NCBI RefSeq assembly: GCF_024055665.1
Contig: NZ_JAMXMC010000002.1
Coordinates: 1 to 64,000, forward strand
DNA length: 64,000 nt
Origin: Ideonella oryzae
GTDB lineage: Bacteria > Pseudomonadota > Gammaproteobacteria > Burkholderiales > Burkholderiaceae_C
Direction of reading: 5' to 3'
The translations under genes and the position numbers were made by a program. Positions 52,391 through 61,534 of this stretch are shown piece by piece. The notes beneath the pieces were generated by a model. That model saw only the letters and a list, made by a program, of their open reading frames with translations, was not told where the DNA came from and did not search any database. How positions within the stretch are numbered: the first letter of the stretch is position 1; every line of letters begins with the position of its first letter.

Positions 52391-55270
52391 ATGCTGCAAC
52401 ACCTCAAGAACGAGATCGACCACGGCACCCCGGCCCGGGTGTCCGACCAGACCGTCACGCTGACCATCGACGGCATGGCCGTCAGCGTGCCCCGGGGCAC
52501 CTCGCTGATGCGGGCCGCGGTGGACGCCGGCGTCAACGTGCCCAAGCTCTGCGCCACCGACAGCCTGGAGCCCTTCGGCTCCTGCCGGCTGTGCCTGGTG
52601 GAGATCGAGGGCCGCCGCGGCTTCCCGGCTTCCTGCACCACCCCAGCCGAGGCCGGCATGGTGGTGCACACCCAGACCCCCAAGCTGCAGCAGCTGCGCA
52701 AGGGCGTGATGGAGCTCTACATCAGCGACCACCCGCTGGACTGTCTGACCTGCAGCGCCAACGGCGACTGCGAACTGCAGGACATGGCCGGCGTCACCGG
52801 CTTGCGCAATGTGCGCTACGGCGTGGGGGCGGCAGCCGGCGCCCACCACTGCGATGCGAAGAAGGACGCCTCCAACCCCTACTTCACTTACGACCCGAGC
52901 AAGTGCATCGTCTGCAACCGCTGCGTGCGGGCCTGCGAGGAGACGCAGGGCACCTTCGCGCTGACGATCAGCGGGCGCGGCTTTGAGTCGCGCGTCTCGC
53001 CGGGGCAGGACCAGCCCTTCATGGACAGCGAATGCGTGAGCTGCGGTGCCTGCGTGCAGGCCTGCCCCACCGCCACGCTGCAGGAAAAGACGGTGATCGA
53101 GCTCGGCCAGCCCGAGCACAGCGTCATCACCACCTGCGCCTACTGCGGTGTGGGCTGCGGCTTCAAGGCCGAGATGAAGGGCAACACCGTGGTGCGCATG
53201 GTGCCCTGGAAGGACGGCAAGGCCAACGAGGGCCATTCCTGCGTGAAGGGGCGCTTCGCCTGGGGTTACGCCACCCACAAGGACCGCATCACCCAGCCCA
53301 TGGTGCGCGAGACGATCACCGACGCCTGGCGCGAGGTCAGCTGGCCCGAGGCGATCGACTTCGCCGCCACCCGCTTCAAGGCCATCCAGGCCCGGCACGG
53401 CCAGGATTCGGTGGGTGGCATCACCTCCTCGCGTTGCACCAACGAGGAGGTCTACCTGGTCCAGAAGCTGATCCGCGCGGCCTTCCACACCAACAATGTG
53501 GACACCTGCGCCCGGGTCTGCCATTCCCCCACCGGCTACGGCATGGGCCAGACCTTCGGCACCTCGGCCGGCACCCAGACCTTCAAGTCGGTGGAAGAGG
53601 CCGACGTGATCATGGTCATCGGCGCCAACCCGACCGATGCCCACCCGGTGTTCGGCTCGCGCATGAAGAAGCGCCTGCGCGAGGGCGCGAAGCTCATCGT
53701 CGTGGACCCGCGCCGGATCGATCTGGTCAGCTCGCCGCACATCCGGGCCCAGCACCACCTGGCGCTGCAGCCCGGCACCAACGTGGCGGTCATCACCGCG
53801 ATGGCGCATGTGGTGGTCACCGAGGGGCTGGTGAACGAGGCCTATGTGGCCGAGCGCTGCGACACCCCGAGCTTCAACGCCTGGCGCGAATTCGTCGCCC
53901 GCCCGGAGAACTCGCCCGAGGCCTTCGAGCCGGTGACCGGCGTGCCGGCGTCCGAGCTGCGTGCCGCGGCGCGGCTCTTCGCCGCTGGTCCCAACTCGGC
54001 CATCTACTACGGCCTGGGCGTGACCGAGCATGCGCAGGGCTCGACCATGGTGATCGGCATCTGCAACCTGGCCATGGCCTGCGGCATGGTGGGCCGCGAG
54101 GGCGTGGGCGTGAACCCGCTGCGCGGGCAGAACAATGTGCAGGGCAGCTGCGACATGGGCAGCTTCCCGCACGAACTGCCCGGCTACCGCCACATCAGCG
54201 ACACCACGGTGCGCAGCACCTTCGAGGCAGCCTGGGGTGTGGAGATCAGCCCCGAGCCGGGCCTGCGCATCCCGAACATGTTCGAGGCCGCGCTGGCCGG
54301 CAGCTTCAAGGGCCTGTACTGCGTGGGCGAGGACATCGTCCAGAGCGACCCCAACACCCAGCATGTGGCGGCGGCGTTGTCGGCGATGGAATGCATCGTG
54401 GTGCAGGACATCTTCCTTAACGAGACGGCCAAGTACGCCCATGTGCTGCTGCCGGGCTCCAGCTTCCTGGAGAAGGACGGCACCTTCACCAACGCCGAGC
54501 GCCGCATCAGCCGGGTGCGCCAGGTGATGCCGCCGCTGTCTGGCGTGGGCGACTGGGAGGCCACGGCGATGCTGTCCACCGCCCTGGGCTACCCGATGCA
54601 CTACACGCATCCGGAAGAGATCATGCGCGAGATCGCCGCCCTCACGCCCAGCTTCGCGGGCGTCACCTACGAGAAGATCGACCGCTTCGGCAGTGTGCAG
54701 TGGCCTTGCAACGAGACCACCGCCGAGGCCGGCACCTCGCTGATGCATGTGGAGAAGTTCGTGCGCGGCAAGGGCCGCTTCTTCAACACCCAGTACGTGC
54801 CCAGCGACGAGAAGGTCAACAGCCGCTACCCGCTGCTGCTGACCACCGGGCGCATCCTCAGCCAGTACAACGTCGGCGCGCAGACCCGGCGCACGCCCAA
54901 CAACCAGTGGCACGACGAGGACCGCCTGGAGATCCATCCCCACGACGCCGAGGAGCGCGGCATCGCCGACGGCGACTGGGTGGGCGTCGCCAGCCGCGCG
55001 GGGCAGACCGTGCTGCGGGCCCAGATCAGCGACCGCATGCAGCCCGGCGTGGTCTACACCACCTTCCACTTCCCGGAGTCGGGTGCCAACGTCATCACCA
55101 CCGACAGCTCCGACTGGGCCACCAACTGCCCGGAGTACAAGGTGACGGCGGTGCAGGTGACCCAGGTGCTGCAGCCCTCCGAGTGGCAGCGGCAGTACGC
55201 CGATTTCAACCGGCAGCAGCTGGCGTTCCTGGCCGAAGGCCGGGCGCGCGCCGAGGTGACCGGGAAATGA
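52391..55270 (+). CDS. fdsA: Formate dehydrogenase alpha subunit FdsA (Mo-bisPGD)
   Basis: The 959-residue catalytic subunit oxidises formate to CO2. N-terminal ferredoxin domains contain GSCRLCLVEIEG, CLTCSANGDCELQ, CIVCNRCVRACEE and CVSCGACVQACP. The molybdopterin domain follows, beginning with CAYCGVGCGF. The catalytic residue is Cys377 in RVCHSPTG, not selenocysteine (codon TGC). NPTDAHPVFGSR and the terminal MGLxxQ-like tail are also typical. It follows fdsB by 13 nt with AGGAGA upstream. The last four bases (ATGA) overlap a short frame discussed next. Confidence 0.96.
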   Translation: MLQHLKNEIDHGTPARVSDQTVTLTIDGMAVSVPRGTSLMRAAVDAGVNVPKLCATDSLEPFGSCRLCLVEIEGRRGFPASCTTPAEAGMVVHTQTPKLQQLRKGVMELYISDHPLDCLTCSANGDCELQDMAGVTGLRNVRYGVGAAAGAHHCDAKKDASNPYFTYDPSKCIVCNRCVRACEETQGTFALTISGRGFESRVSPGQDQPFMDSECVSCGACVQACPTATLQEKTVIELGQPEHSVITTCAYCGVGCGFKAEMKGNTVVRMVPWKDGKANEGHSCVKGRFAWGYATHKDRITQPMVRETITDAWREVSWPEAIDFAATRFKAIQARHGQDSVGGITSSRCTNEEVYLVQKLIRAAFHTNNVDTCARVCHSPTGYGMGQTFGTSAGTQTFKSVEEADVIMVIGANPTDAHPVFGSRMKKRLREGAKLIVVDPRRIDLVSSPHIRAQHHLALQPGTNVAVITAMAHVVVTEGLVNEAYVAERCDTPSFNAWREFVARPENSPEAFEPVTGVPASELRAAARLFAAGPNSAIYYGLGVTEHAQGSTMVIGICNLAMACGMVGREGVGVNPLRGQNNVQGSCDMGSFPHELPGYRHISDTTVRSTFEAAWGVEISPEPGLRIPNMFEAALAGSFKGLYCVGEDIVQSDPNTQHVAAALSAMECIVVQDIFLNETAKYAHVLLPGSSFLEKDGTFTNAERRISRVRQVMPPLSGVGDWEATAMLSTALGYPMHYTHPEEIMREIAALTPSFAGVTYEKIDRFGSVQWPCNETTAEAGTSLMHVEKFVRGKGRFFNTQYVPSDEKVNSRYPLLLTTGRILSQYNVGAQTRRTPNNQWHDEDRLEIHPHDAEERGIADGDWVGVASRAGQTVLRAQISDRMQPGVVYTTFHFPESGANVITTDSSDWATNCPEYKVTAVQVTQVLQPSEWQRQYADFNRQQLAFLAEGRARAEVTGK

Positions 55271-55347
55271 GCACGATGAACGCAGTTGCCGGGACGCATC
55301 GGCAGGCCAGAGGCGGTGAACAGGGGCAGGGCGCAGATGGACATTGA
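55267..55347 (+). pseudogene. 26-codon frame at the fdsA/fdsD junction (possible fdsC remnant)
   Basis: The fdsA stop overlaps an ATG (ATGA). That frame reads MSTMNAVAGTHRQARG... for 26 residues, then stops after overlapping the fdsD start. In other Burkholderiales the gene fdsC (FdhD-like sulfurtransferase) sits exactly here. The conserved coupling signal with a missing body suggests a deletion remnant. There is no protein evidence; it could be non-functional overlap. Confidence 0.35.
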
Positions 55348-55591
55348 GAACCTGGTGAAGATGGCCAACCGCATCGGCCAGTTCTTCGAATCCATGCCGG
55401 ATGCCGAGGAGGCCTCCCGGGAGATCGCCCAGCATCTGCGCAAGTTCTGGGAGCCGCGCATGCGCGAGGCCCTGCTGGCCCACCTCGATGCGGGGGCCGG
55501 GGAGGGGCTGAGTCCCATCGTCGCCCGCGCCGTGCAGGCCCATCGGGACACGCTGGCGGTGCGGCCGGCCAGCCGCGCGGCCGGCGCCTGA
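55337..55591 (+). CDS. fdsD: Formate dehydrogenase delta subunit FdsD
   Basis: The 84-residue accessory subunit has the family block MDIENLVKMANRIGQFFESMPDAEEA and HLRKFWEPRMREALLAHLDAG. It is required for or stabilises FDH activity in related species. The start was taken where this block begins; a longer frame upstream overlaps the fdsA end. It is the last gene of the operon. Confidence 0.9.
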   Translation: MDIENLVKMANRIGQFFESMPDAEEASREIAQHLRKFWEPRMREALLAHLDAGAGEGLSPIVARAVQAHRDTLAVRPASRAAGA

Positions 55592-55816
55592 GTCGCGGCC
55601 GACCGGGGCTCGCCGCATTCGCGCGGTGACGGCCCAGGTCCGGTGGCCCGGCGCGCTGCCCTAGCGGCAAGTGCGCCGTCGTGCGTGTTCCCAGCGCCAA
55701 GGGCTCACGGTGGGCAGGGGCAAATCAAATAGCGTGCTATTAAATTGCGAATAATTTAAAGTGCGTCCCATGCAAGCCGCTGGGCGGCCTGCAACACCCC
55801 CCTCAGGAGCGAAACC
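55592..55816. other. Intergenic spacer with AT-rich ohr control region
   Basis: The first half is GC-rich with no gene. The second half (55721-55765) is strikingly AT-rich compared with the window and carries the two dyads listed separately, so it is the ohr promoter region. Confidence 0.5.
55728..55759. promoter_or_regulatory. Overlapping AT-rich palindromes upstream of ohr
   Basis: AATAGCGTGCTATT (55728-55741) and TTAAATTGCGAATAATTTAA (55740-55759) are adjoining dyads; the second has half-sites TTAAATT and AATTTAA, 6 nt apart. OhrR-type repressors bind AT-rich dyads in front of ohr, so this is a likely peroxide-responsive operator, although no ohrR gene is in the window. Confidence 0.5.
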
Positions 55817-56242
55817 ATGTCGATCGAAAAAGTCCTCTACCAAGCCCACGCCACAGCCACCGGCGGCCGCGATGGCCGCGCGCAGTCCGACGACGGTCGC
55901 GTGGATGTGGTGCTGAGCGTGCCGCGTGAACTCGGCGGCGCCGGCGGCCCCGGCACCAACCCCGAGCAACTGTTTGCCGCCGGCTACAGCGCCTGCTTCC
56001 TGGGCGCGATGAAGTTCGTGGGCGCCCGTGACAAGCTGCCCGTGCCGGCCGACACCACGGTGCAGGGCACGGTGGGCATCGGCGCCATCCCCACGGGCTT
56101 CGGCATCGAGGTCGAGCTGCGCATCACCCTGCCGGGCGTGGACCGGGAGGTCGCGCAGCAGGTCATCGACCGCGCCCACATCGTCTGCCCGTACTCCAAC
56201 GCCACCCGCAACAACATCGATGTGCGCCTGACCCTGGTCTGA
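55817..56242 (+). CDS. ohr: Organic hydroperoxide resistance protein (Ohr)
   Basis: The 141-residue enzyme reduces organic and fatty-acid hydroperoxides with two cysteines. The first is in [13 protein letters not shown] (near residue 60) and the second in [16 protein letters not shown] (near residue 125). [20 protein letters not shown] is the usual N-terminus and [14 protein letters not shown] the peroxidatic block. Length is standard. It stands alone between fds and dcw. Confidence 0.95.
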   Translation: MSIEKVLYQAHATATGGRDGRAQSDDGRVDVVLSVPRELGGAGGPGTNPEQLFAAGYSACFLGAMKFVGARDKLPVPADTTVQGTVGIGAIPTGFGIEVELRITLPGVDREVAQQVIDRAHIVCPYSNATRNNIDVRLTLV

Positions 56243-56256
56243 GTCGCCTCACCCCG

Positions 56257-56300
56257 ACGCCCCGGGCGCCGCTGCAGCGGTTCCCGGGGCGTTCCCTTTG
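56257..56300 (+). terminator. Terminator hairpin after ohr
   Basis: ACGCCCCGGG (56257-56266) and CCCGGGGCGT (56283-56292) form a perfect 10-bp stem; an inner CCGCTGCAGCGG dyad fills the loop. TTCCCTTT follows on the 3' side. Confidence 0.7.
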
Positions 56301-56364
56301 CGGCGCGTGAATTCATGCATCACTTTGAGAGCCCCCTGCAAGTCATTGCTTTTGAACAGAAAAA

Positions 56365-56484
56365 CTGGGGGAAATACCTTTCGATTGCCCGCTAAGTGAC
56401 TGATTTCATTGATTTTTTGGACGTCGTTTCGTTGACCGGGGGGTGTGGGTGCAGTAAAGTGGGGGAAAGTGCACTTTAGTGGGG
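56365..56484. promoter_or_regulatory. dcw promoter region with MraZ-type GTGGGG repeats
   Basis: AGTGGGG occurs at 56458-56464 and 56478-56484, 20 bp apart, with related TGTGGGT at 56444-56450 and CTGGGGGAAA at 56365-56374. MraZ binds tandem TGGG-type repeats upstream of its own gene, so this is the expected autoregulatory site. The region is AT-rich relative to its surroundings and drives the whole cluster. Confidence 0.6.
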
Positions 56485-56488
56485 TCTC

Positions 56489-56929
56489 GTGGCGGAATTT
56501 GTGCTTCAGGGGGAGTCCGAGCTGACGCTGGACGGCAAGGGGCGGATGACCGTCCCGGCCCGTCATCGCGATGGCCTGGCCGCCCTGTGCGCGGGTCAGA
56601 TGACCGTCACCAAGAGCCCCTCGCGCTGTCTGCTGCTGTTCCCCCGCCCGGCGTGGGAGGAATTCCGCGCCAAGCTGATGGGTCTGCCGATGGACGCCGA
56701 GTCCTGGCGTCGCATCTTCATCGGCAGCGCGCTGGACGTGGAGATCGACAGCGGCTCGCGCATCCAGCTCTCGCCCGAGCTGCGCCGCTGGGCCGGCCTG
56801 GACCGCGAGCTGATGCTGGTGGGCATGGGCACCCGGATGGAGATCTGGGATCGCGGCCGCCACCAGGCCCTGGAAGACGCGACGCTGGCGCAGCCCATGC
56901 CCGACAGCGTCAGCAAGCTGGTGATGTGA
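56489..56929 (+). CDS. mraZ: Transcriptional regulator MraZ
   Basis: The 146-residue DNA-binding protein is the first gene of dcw and represses it. The first SpoVT/AbrB-like half has [21 protein letters not shown]; the second has [22 protein letters not shown]. The GTG start gives the usual N-terminus; the first strand is a little longer than in relatives. It ends 10 nt before rsmH. Confidence 0.93.
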   Translation: MAEFVLQGESELTLDGKGRMTVPARHRDGLAALCAGQMTVTKSPSRCLLLFPRPAWEEFRAKLMGLPMDAESWRRIFIGSALDVEIDSGSRIQLSPELRRWAGLDRELMLVGMGTRMEIWDRGRHQALEDATLAQPMPDSVSKLVM

Positions 56930-56939
56930 GGCCGACCCC

Positions 56940-57878
56940 ATGAGCTTCGTCCACACCACCGTGCTGCTGAACGAAACGGTGGAGGCTGCCCTCACCGATC
57001 CCAACGGCACCTATGTCGATGGCACCTTCGGCCGCGGCGGCCATTCGCGCCTGCTGCTCTCGCGCCTGGGCCCGCAGGGCCGGCTGATCGCCTTCGACAA
57101 GGACCCGGAGGCGGTGGCCGCTGCCACCGAGGGGGAGCACGCCATCCGTGACCCCCGCTTCACCATCCACCACTGCAGCTTCGCCCGCATGGACGAGGTG
57201 CTGCCGGCAGGCTCCGTCACCGGGGTCCTGCTGGACCTGGGCGTCAGCTCGCCCCAGATCGACAACCCAGCTCGCGGCTTCAGCTTCCGTTTCGACGGGC
57301 CGCTGGACATGCGCATGGACACCACGCGGGGCGAAAGCGCCGCCGAGTTCCTGGCGCGGGCCGACGAGCGTCACATCGCACAGGTGATCCGTGATTACGG
57401 CGAAGAACGGTTTGCTGCATCCATTGCAAAGGCGCTTGTGGCTCGCCGCGAGAGCGGACAGCCGCTGCGCACCACCGGCGAGCTGGCCGAGCTCGTGGCT
57501 CGTTCGGTCCGCACCCGCGAGCCGGGGCAGGATCCCGCGACCCGGACGTTTCAAGCCCTTCGGATTCTGGTCAACGCCGAACTGGAAGAGCTCGAGCAAG
57601 GTCTGAGCGCCGCGCTGGGCCTGCTGGCGCCCGGGGGGCACCTGGCGGTCATCAGCTTCCATTCGCTGGAAGACCGCATCGTCAAGACCTTCATCGCCCA
57701 TGAGAGCCGCGAGGAAGTGGACCGACGCGCCCCGTTCGCACCGCCCACCCGGGCGCTGCGATTGAAGCCGCTGGGCCGCATCAAGCCTTCGGCGGGCGAG
57801 ATCAAGGTCAATCCCCGCTCACGCTCGGCCGTGCTGCGGGTGGCCGAGCGCCTGCCGCTGGCCGGAGGTTCGGCGTGA
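56940..57878 (+). CDS. rsmH: 16S rRNA (cytosine-1402-N4)-methyltransferase RsmH
   Basis: The 312-residue SAM methyltransferase acts on C1402 in the decoding centre. [65 protein letters not shown] and [16 protein letters not shown] are the family blocks. It overlaps ftsL by 4 nt. Second gene of dcw. Confidence 0.96.
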   Translation: MSFVHTTVLLNETVEAALTDPNGTYVDGTFGRGGHSRLLLSRLGPQGRLIAFDKDPEAVAAATEGEHAIRDPRFTIHHCSFARMDEVLPAGSVTGVLLDLGVSSPQIDNPARGFSFRFDGPLDMRMDTTRGESAAEFLARADERHIAQVIRDYGEERFAASIAKALVARRESGQPLRTTGELAELVARSVRTREPGQDPATRTFQALRILVNAELEELEQGLSAALGLLAPGGHLAVISFHSLEDRIVKTFIAHESREEVDRRAPFAPPTRALRLKPLGRIKPSAGEIKVNPRSRSAVLRVAERLPLAGGSA

Positions 57879-58183
57879 ACCGCCTGAGCACCGTGCTGCT
57901 GCTGGCCCTGATGGCCAGCGCCATGTACCTGGTCAAGACCAGCTACGAGGCCCGTCGTGCCTTCGCCGACCTGGAAAAGGCCAAGGCCGAGGAACACCAA
58001 CTGGCCTCCGACGCCACGCGGCTGGAGGCCGAGCGCCGCAGCGAAGGTACGCACCTGCGGGTGGAGCGCGACGCGCGCGAGAAGCTGCAGATGCGTCTGG
58101 CCACGCCGGACGTCACGCTCTATGTGAGCGATCCGCGTGCGCCGGCGCAGGCGGCCTCGCCGGCATCGGGAGGGGCGCCATGA
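57875..58183 (+). CDS. ftsL: Cell-division protein FtsL
   Basis: The 102-residue bitopic membrane protein starts at GTG inside the rsmH stop. A short N-terminus, one span ([21 protein letters not shown]) and a heptad-rich coiled coil (about 28-75) fit FtsL. It bridges FtsB/FtsQ and activates FtsWI. Coupled to rsmH and to ftsI by 4-nt overlaps on both sides. Confidence 0.93.
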   Translation: MNRLSTVLLLALMASAMYLVKTSYEARRAFADLEKAKAEEHQLASDATRLEAERRSEGTHLRVERDAREKLQMRLATPDVTLYVSDPRAPAQAASPASGGAP

Positions 58184-59970
58184 GTGGCAACACCCGCCGG
58201 GCTGGTGGCGCGCAGTCGGTGCGCGGCGTGAACTATTCGACCAGCCCGCTGCTGGCTTCCAAGACCCCGCCCTGGCGCAGCCGCTTCCTGGTGTTGCTGG
58301 TGGGCCTGGGTTTCACGGTGCTGATCGCGCGGGCCGCCTATGTGCAGGTGCTGCATGCCGACTTCTTCCAGAAGAAGGGCGAGGAGCGCTACGCCGCCAC
58401 GCTGGATCTGCCGGCCAACCGGGGCCGCATCCTAGACCGCAATGGCCAGTTGCTGGCCATCAGCGTCTACGCGCCCACGGTGTCGATCAACCCGCAGCAG
58501 TTCAAGGCCAGCGAAGAGGAAAAGCGCGAGCTGGTGGCGCTGCTGGGCCTGAAGGCCAAGGAGCTGGACGCCAAGCTGGCCGACGACGGCGCCTATGCCG
58601 TGCTCAAGCGCCAGGTCGACGGTGGGGTGGCCCAGCAGATCCGCGCCCTGCGCATCAAGGGCCTGACACTGGAGCCAGGCTACCTGCGCCGCTACCCCGA
58701 GAACGAGGCCGCCGCGCAGGTGGTGGGCTTCACCGACATCAACGACGAAGGCCAGGAAGGCATCGAGCTGGCCTACCAGACCCAGCTGCAGGGCCACAGC
58801 GGCTCGCGTGGCGTGGTGAAGGACCGCCTGGGCCGCATCGTCGAAGACCTGGGCGAGCCGGTGGACCCGCGCGATGGCAGCGATGTGCAGCTGACCATCG
58901 ACTCCAAGCTGCAGGCCATCGCCTACCAGCGCATCCGCGATGCGGTGGGGCAGTTCCACGCCAAGGCCGGCAGCGTGGTGGTGCTGGATGCGCAGACGGG
59001 CGAGATCCTGGCGATGGCCAACTACCCGAGCTACACGCCCGAGGAGCGCCACAACCTGACCGGCGGCCAGCTGCGCAACCGCGCGGTCACCGACGTCTTC
59101 GAGCCCGGCTCGACGGTGAAGCCCTTTGTCGTCAGCAAGGTGATCGAGGACGGCTACGCCACCCCCGACACCGTGCTGGACACCAACCCCTTCATGGTCG
59201 GTCCCCTGCGGGTCAACGACGGTGCCCACTCGCACCCCTCGCTGTCGGTGGCGCAGATCATCCAGAAGTCCAGCAACGTGGGCACGGTCAAGCTGTCGCA
59301 GCACCTGGACCCGCGTGAAATGGGCGAGCTCTACGCCGCCGTGGGCTTCGGCACCAAGCCGCAGATCGGCTTCCCGGGTGTGGCCACCGGCAAGCTGCGC
59401 CCCTGGCGCACCTGGAAGCCCGTCGAGAAGGCCACCATGGCCTACGGCTACGGCCTGTCGGCGTCGCTGCTGCAGATCGCCCATGCCTACACGGCCATTG
59501 CCCGTGACGGTGAGCTGGCGCCGCTGACCCTGGTCAAGGGGCACCCCGCCGGTACGCCGGTGCGGATCTTCAAGCCCCAGACGGCGCGCACCATGCGCCA
59601 GATGCTGCGTGGCACCGTCAGCAAGGAAGGCACGGCCCCGCTGGCGGCGCTGACCGGCTATTCCGCCGGCGGCAAGACCGGCACGGCGGCCAAGCAGGAA
59701 GGCCGGGGCTACGCTGCGGGAAAATACCGCGCCTGGTTCACCGGCCTCGCTCCGATCGACACCCCGCGCGTGATCATCTCCGTGATGGTCGACGAGCCCA
59801 CCCCGATTCACTACGGCGGCCTGGTCTCGGCCCCGGTCTTCAAGGCCGTGGCCGAACAGACCCTGCGCACCATGGGCGTTCCGCCCGACATGGACATGAA
59901 GCCCCCCTCGGTGCTGACGGCTGCGGCCGCGGCCGCCGCGGCGGAGAACGAAGACGTGGAGCAGCACTGA
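58180..59970 (+). CDS. ftsI: Peptidoglycan transpeptidase FtsI (PBP3)
   Basis: The 596-residue septal class-B PBP has one N-terminal span (about 34-54, FLVLLVGLGFTVLIARAAYV), a dimerisation domain (ANRGRILDRNGQLLA) and the transpeptidase domain. The latter has S311-T-V-K314 (EPGSTVKPF), S364-S-N366 and K499-T-G501. The C-terminal tail is alanine-rich (about 580-592). It cross-links septal peptidoglycan with FtsW and is the target of PBP3-selective beta-lactams. Gap to murE is 46 nt. Confidence 0.96.
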   Translation: MSGNTRRAGGAQSVRGVNYSTSPLLASKTPPWRSRFLVLLVGLGFTVLIARAAYVQVLHADFFQKKGEERYAATLDLPANRGRILDRNGQLLAISVYAPTVSINPQQFKASEEEKRELVALLGLKAKELDAKLADDGAYAVLKRQVDGGVAQQIRALRIKGLTLEPGYLRRYPENEAAAQVVGFTDINDEGQEGIELAYQTQLQGHSGSRGVVKDRLGRIVEDLGEPVDPRDGSDVQLTIDSKLQAIAYQRIRDAVGQFHAKAGSVVVLDAQTGEILAMANYPSYTPEERHNLTGGQLRNRAVTDVFEPGSTVKPFVVSKVIEDGYATPDTVLDTNPFMVGPLRVNDGAHSHPSLSVAQIIQKSSNVGTVKLSQHLDPREMGELYAAVGFGTKPQIGFPGVATGKLRPWRTWKPVEKATMAYGYGLSASLLQIAHAYTAIARDGELAPLTLVKGHPAGTPVRIFKPQTARTMRQMLRGTVSKEGTAPLAALTGYSAGGKTGTAAKQEGRGYAAGKYRAWFTGLAPIDTPRVIISVMVDEPTPIHYGGLVSAPVFKAVAEQTLRTMGVPPDMDMKPPSVLTAAAAAAAAENEDVEQH

Positions 59971-60016
59971 TGGCCCGCACCGCACACCCGGTGAACCAGG
60001 CCGGAGGCATCCAACC

Positions 60017-61534
60017 ATGAGCATCACCCACCTGAAGAGTCCCGAGGCGGCCGCACGCTGGCTGCAGTCCTGGGTCACCGGCACCTTGCGCACCGACAGC
60101 CGCCTGGTGCAGCCCGGTGACGGTTTCATCGCCTGGCCCGGCCAGGTCACCGATGGCCGCCAGTACGTGCAGGCCGCGCTGGATGCCGGGGCGGCCACCT
60201 GCATCGTCGAGCTCGACGGTGTCGATGCCCATGGCTTCGAGGACTCGCGCGTGGCCGCGCTGCCGAACCTGAAGGAAGCCACCGGCCGCATCGCCGATGC
60301 CTACTTCGGCCGCCCCAGCGATGCGCTGAAGGTGGTGGCCGTCACCGGCACCAATGGCAAGACCTCCAGCGCCTGGTGGACGGCCCAGGCCCTGGGCATG
60401 CTGGACCGGCCCTGCGGCCTGGTGGGCACGCTGGGCGTGGGCACGCCGCCCGTGCCGGGTCGGGGCGAAGGCCACATCCGCTTCACTGGCCTGACCACGC
60501 CGGACCCGGTGGTGCTGCAGGCCAGCTTCGCCGACATGGTGAAGCAGGGCTTCGGCGCCTGCGCGATCGAGGCTTCGTCCATCGGCATCGCCGAGGAGCG
60601 CATGGCCGGCACGCGCATCGCGGTGGCCCTGTTCACCAACTTCACCCGCGACCACCTGGACTACCACGGCGACATGGCGGCCTACTGGGCCGAGAAGCGC
60701 CGTCTCTTCGCCTGGGACGGCCTGAAGTCCGCGGTGATCAATGTGGACGACGCACAGGGCGCCAAGCTGGTGGCCGAGCTGGCTGGCAGCGGTCTGGACC
60801 TGTGGACCGTCTCGGCCCAGGGCGATGCCCGCATCCAGGCCCGCGAGGTGGGCTACACCGCCCAGGGCCTGCGTTTCCTGCTGGCCGAGGCCGGTGGCGA
60901 GCAGGACCTGCCGGTGCAGACCGGCCTGATCGGCCAGTACAACATCAGCAACCTGCTGGGCGTGATCGGCGGCCTGCGCGCGCTGGGTGTGCCGCTGACC
61001 GACGCGGCCCTGATCGCCCACCACATCACCCCGGTGCCGGGCCGCATGCAGCGCGTCAGCGCCGGCGAAGGTCAGCCCGAGGTGGTGGTGGACTACGCCC
61101 ACACGCCCGACGCGCTGGACAAGGCCATCGGCGCGCTGCGTCCCATGGCCCAGGCCCGTGGCGGCCAGCTCTGGTGCGTCTTCGGCTGCGGCGGCGACCG
61201 CGACGCCACCAAGCGTCCGCTGATGGGCGCCATCGCCCAGCAGGGGGCCGACCGCGTGGTCGTCACCAGCGACAACCCGCGCCACGAGGCCCCGCAGGCC
61301 ATCGTCGACCAGATCGTGGCCGGCATGAAGGACCCGGTGGGCTCGCTCAAGGTGCAGGTCGAGGTCGACCGCCGTCTGGCCATCCTGCAGACCCTGGCCG
61401 CGGCCGGTCCGCAGGACGTGGTGCTGTTGGCTGGCAAGGGCCACGAGGACTACCAGGACGTGGCCGGCGTGAAGCATCCCTTCTCGGACCTCGAAGTGGC
61501 CCAGGCCGGGCTGCAGGCCAGGAGCGCCGCGTGA
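60017..61534 (+). CDS. murE: UDP-MurNAc-tripeptide synthetase MurE (meso-DAP type)
   Basis: The 505-residue ligase adds meso-diaminopimelate to UDP-MurNAc-L-Ala-D-Glu. The ATP loop VTGTNGKTSSAWW, FTNFTRDHLDYHG and the DNPR motif (SDNPRHEAP) that recognises meso-DAP are intact. The N-terminal domain starts SITHLKSPEAAARWLQSW, slightly divergent. Its stop overlaps the murF start. Confidence 0.96.
   Translation: MSITHLKSPEAAARWLQSWVTGTLRTDSRLVQPGDGFIAWPGQVTDGRQYVQAALDAGAATCIVELDGVDAHGFEDSRVAALPNLKEATGRIADAYFGRPSDALKVVAVTGTNGKTSSAWWTAQALGMLDRPCGLVGTLGVGTPPVPGRGEGHIRFTGLTTPDPVVLQASFADMVKQGFGACAIEASSIGIAEERMAGTRIAVALFTNFTRDHLDYHGDMAAYWAEKRRLFAWDGLKSAVINVDDAQGAKLVAELAGSGLDLWTVSAQGDARIQAREVGYTAQGLRFLLAEAGGEQDLPVQTGLIGQYNISNLLGVIGGLRALGVPLTDAALIAHHITPVPGRMQRVSAGEGQPEVVVDYAHTPDALDKAIGALRPMAQARGGQLWCVFGCGGDRDATKRPLMGAIAQQGADRVVVTSDNPRHEAPQAIVDQIVAGMKDPVGSLKVQVEVDRRLAILQTLAAAGPQDVVLLAGKGHEDYQDVAGVKHPFSDLEVAQAGLQARSAA

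Noticed and set aside
56433-56446. TTGACCGGGG as a RutR half-site before mraZ
   Set aside because: Only TTGACC matches and no second half follows; dcw control by RutR is not supported.
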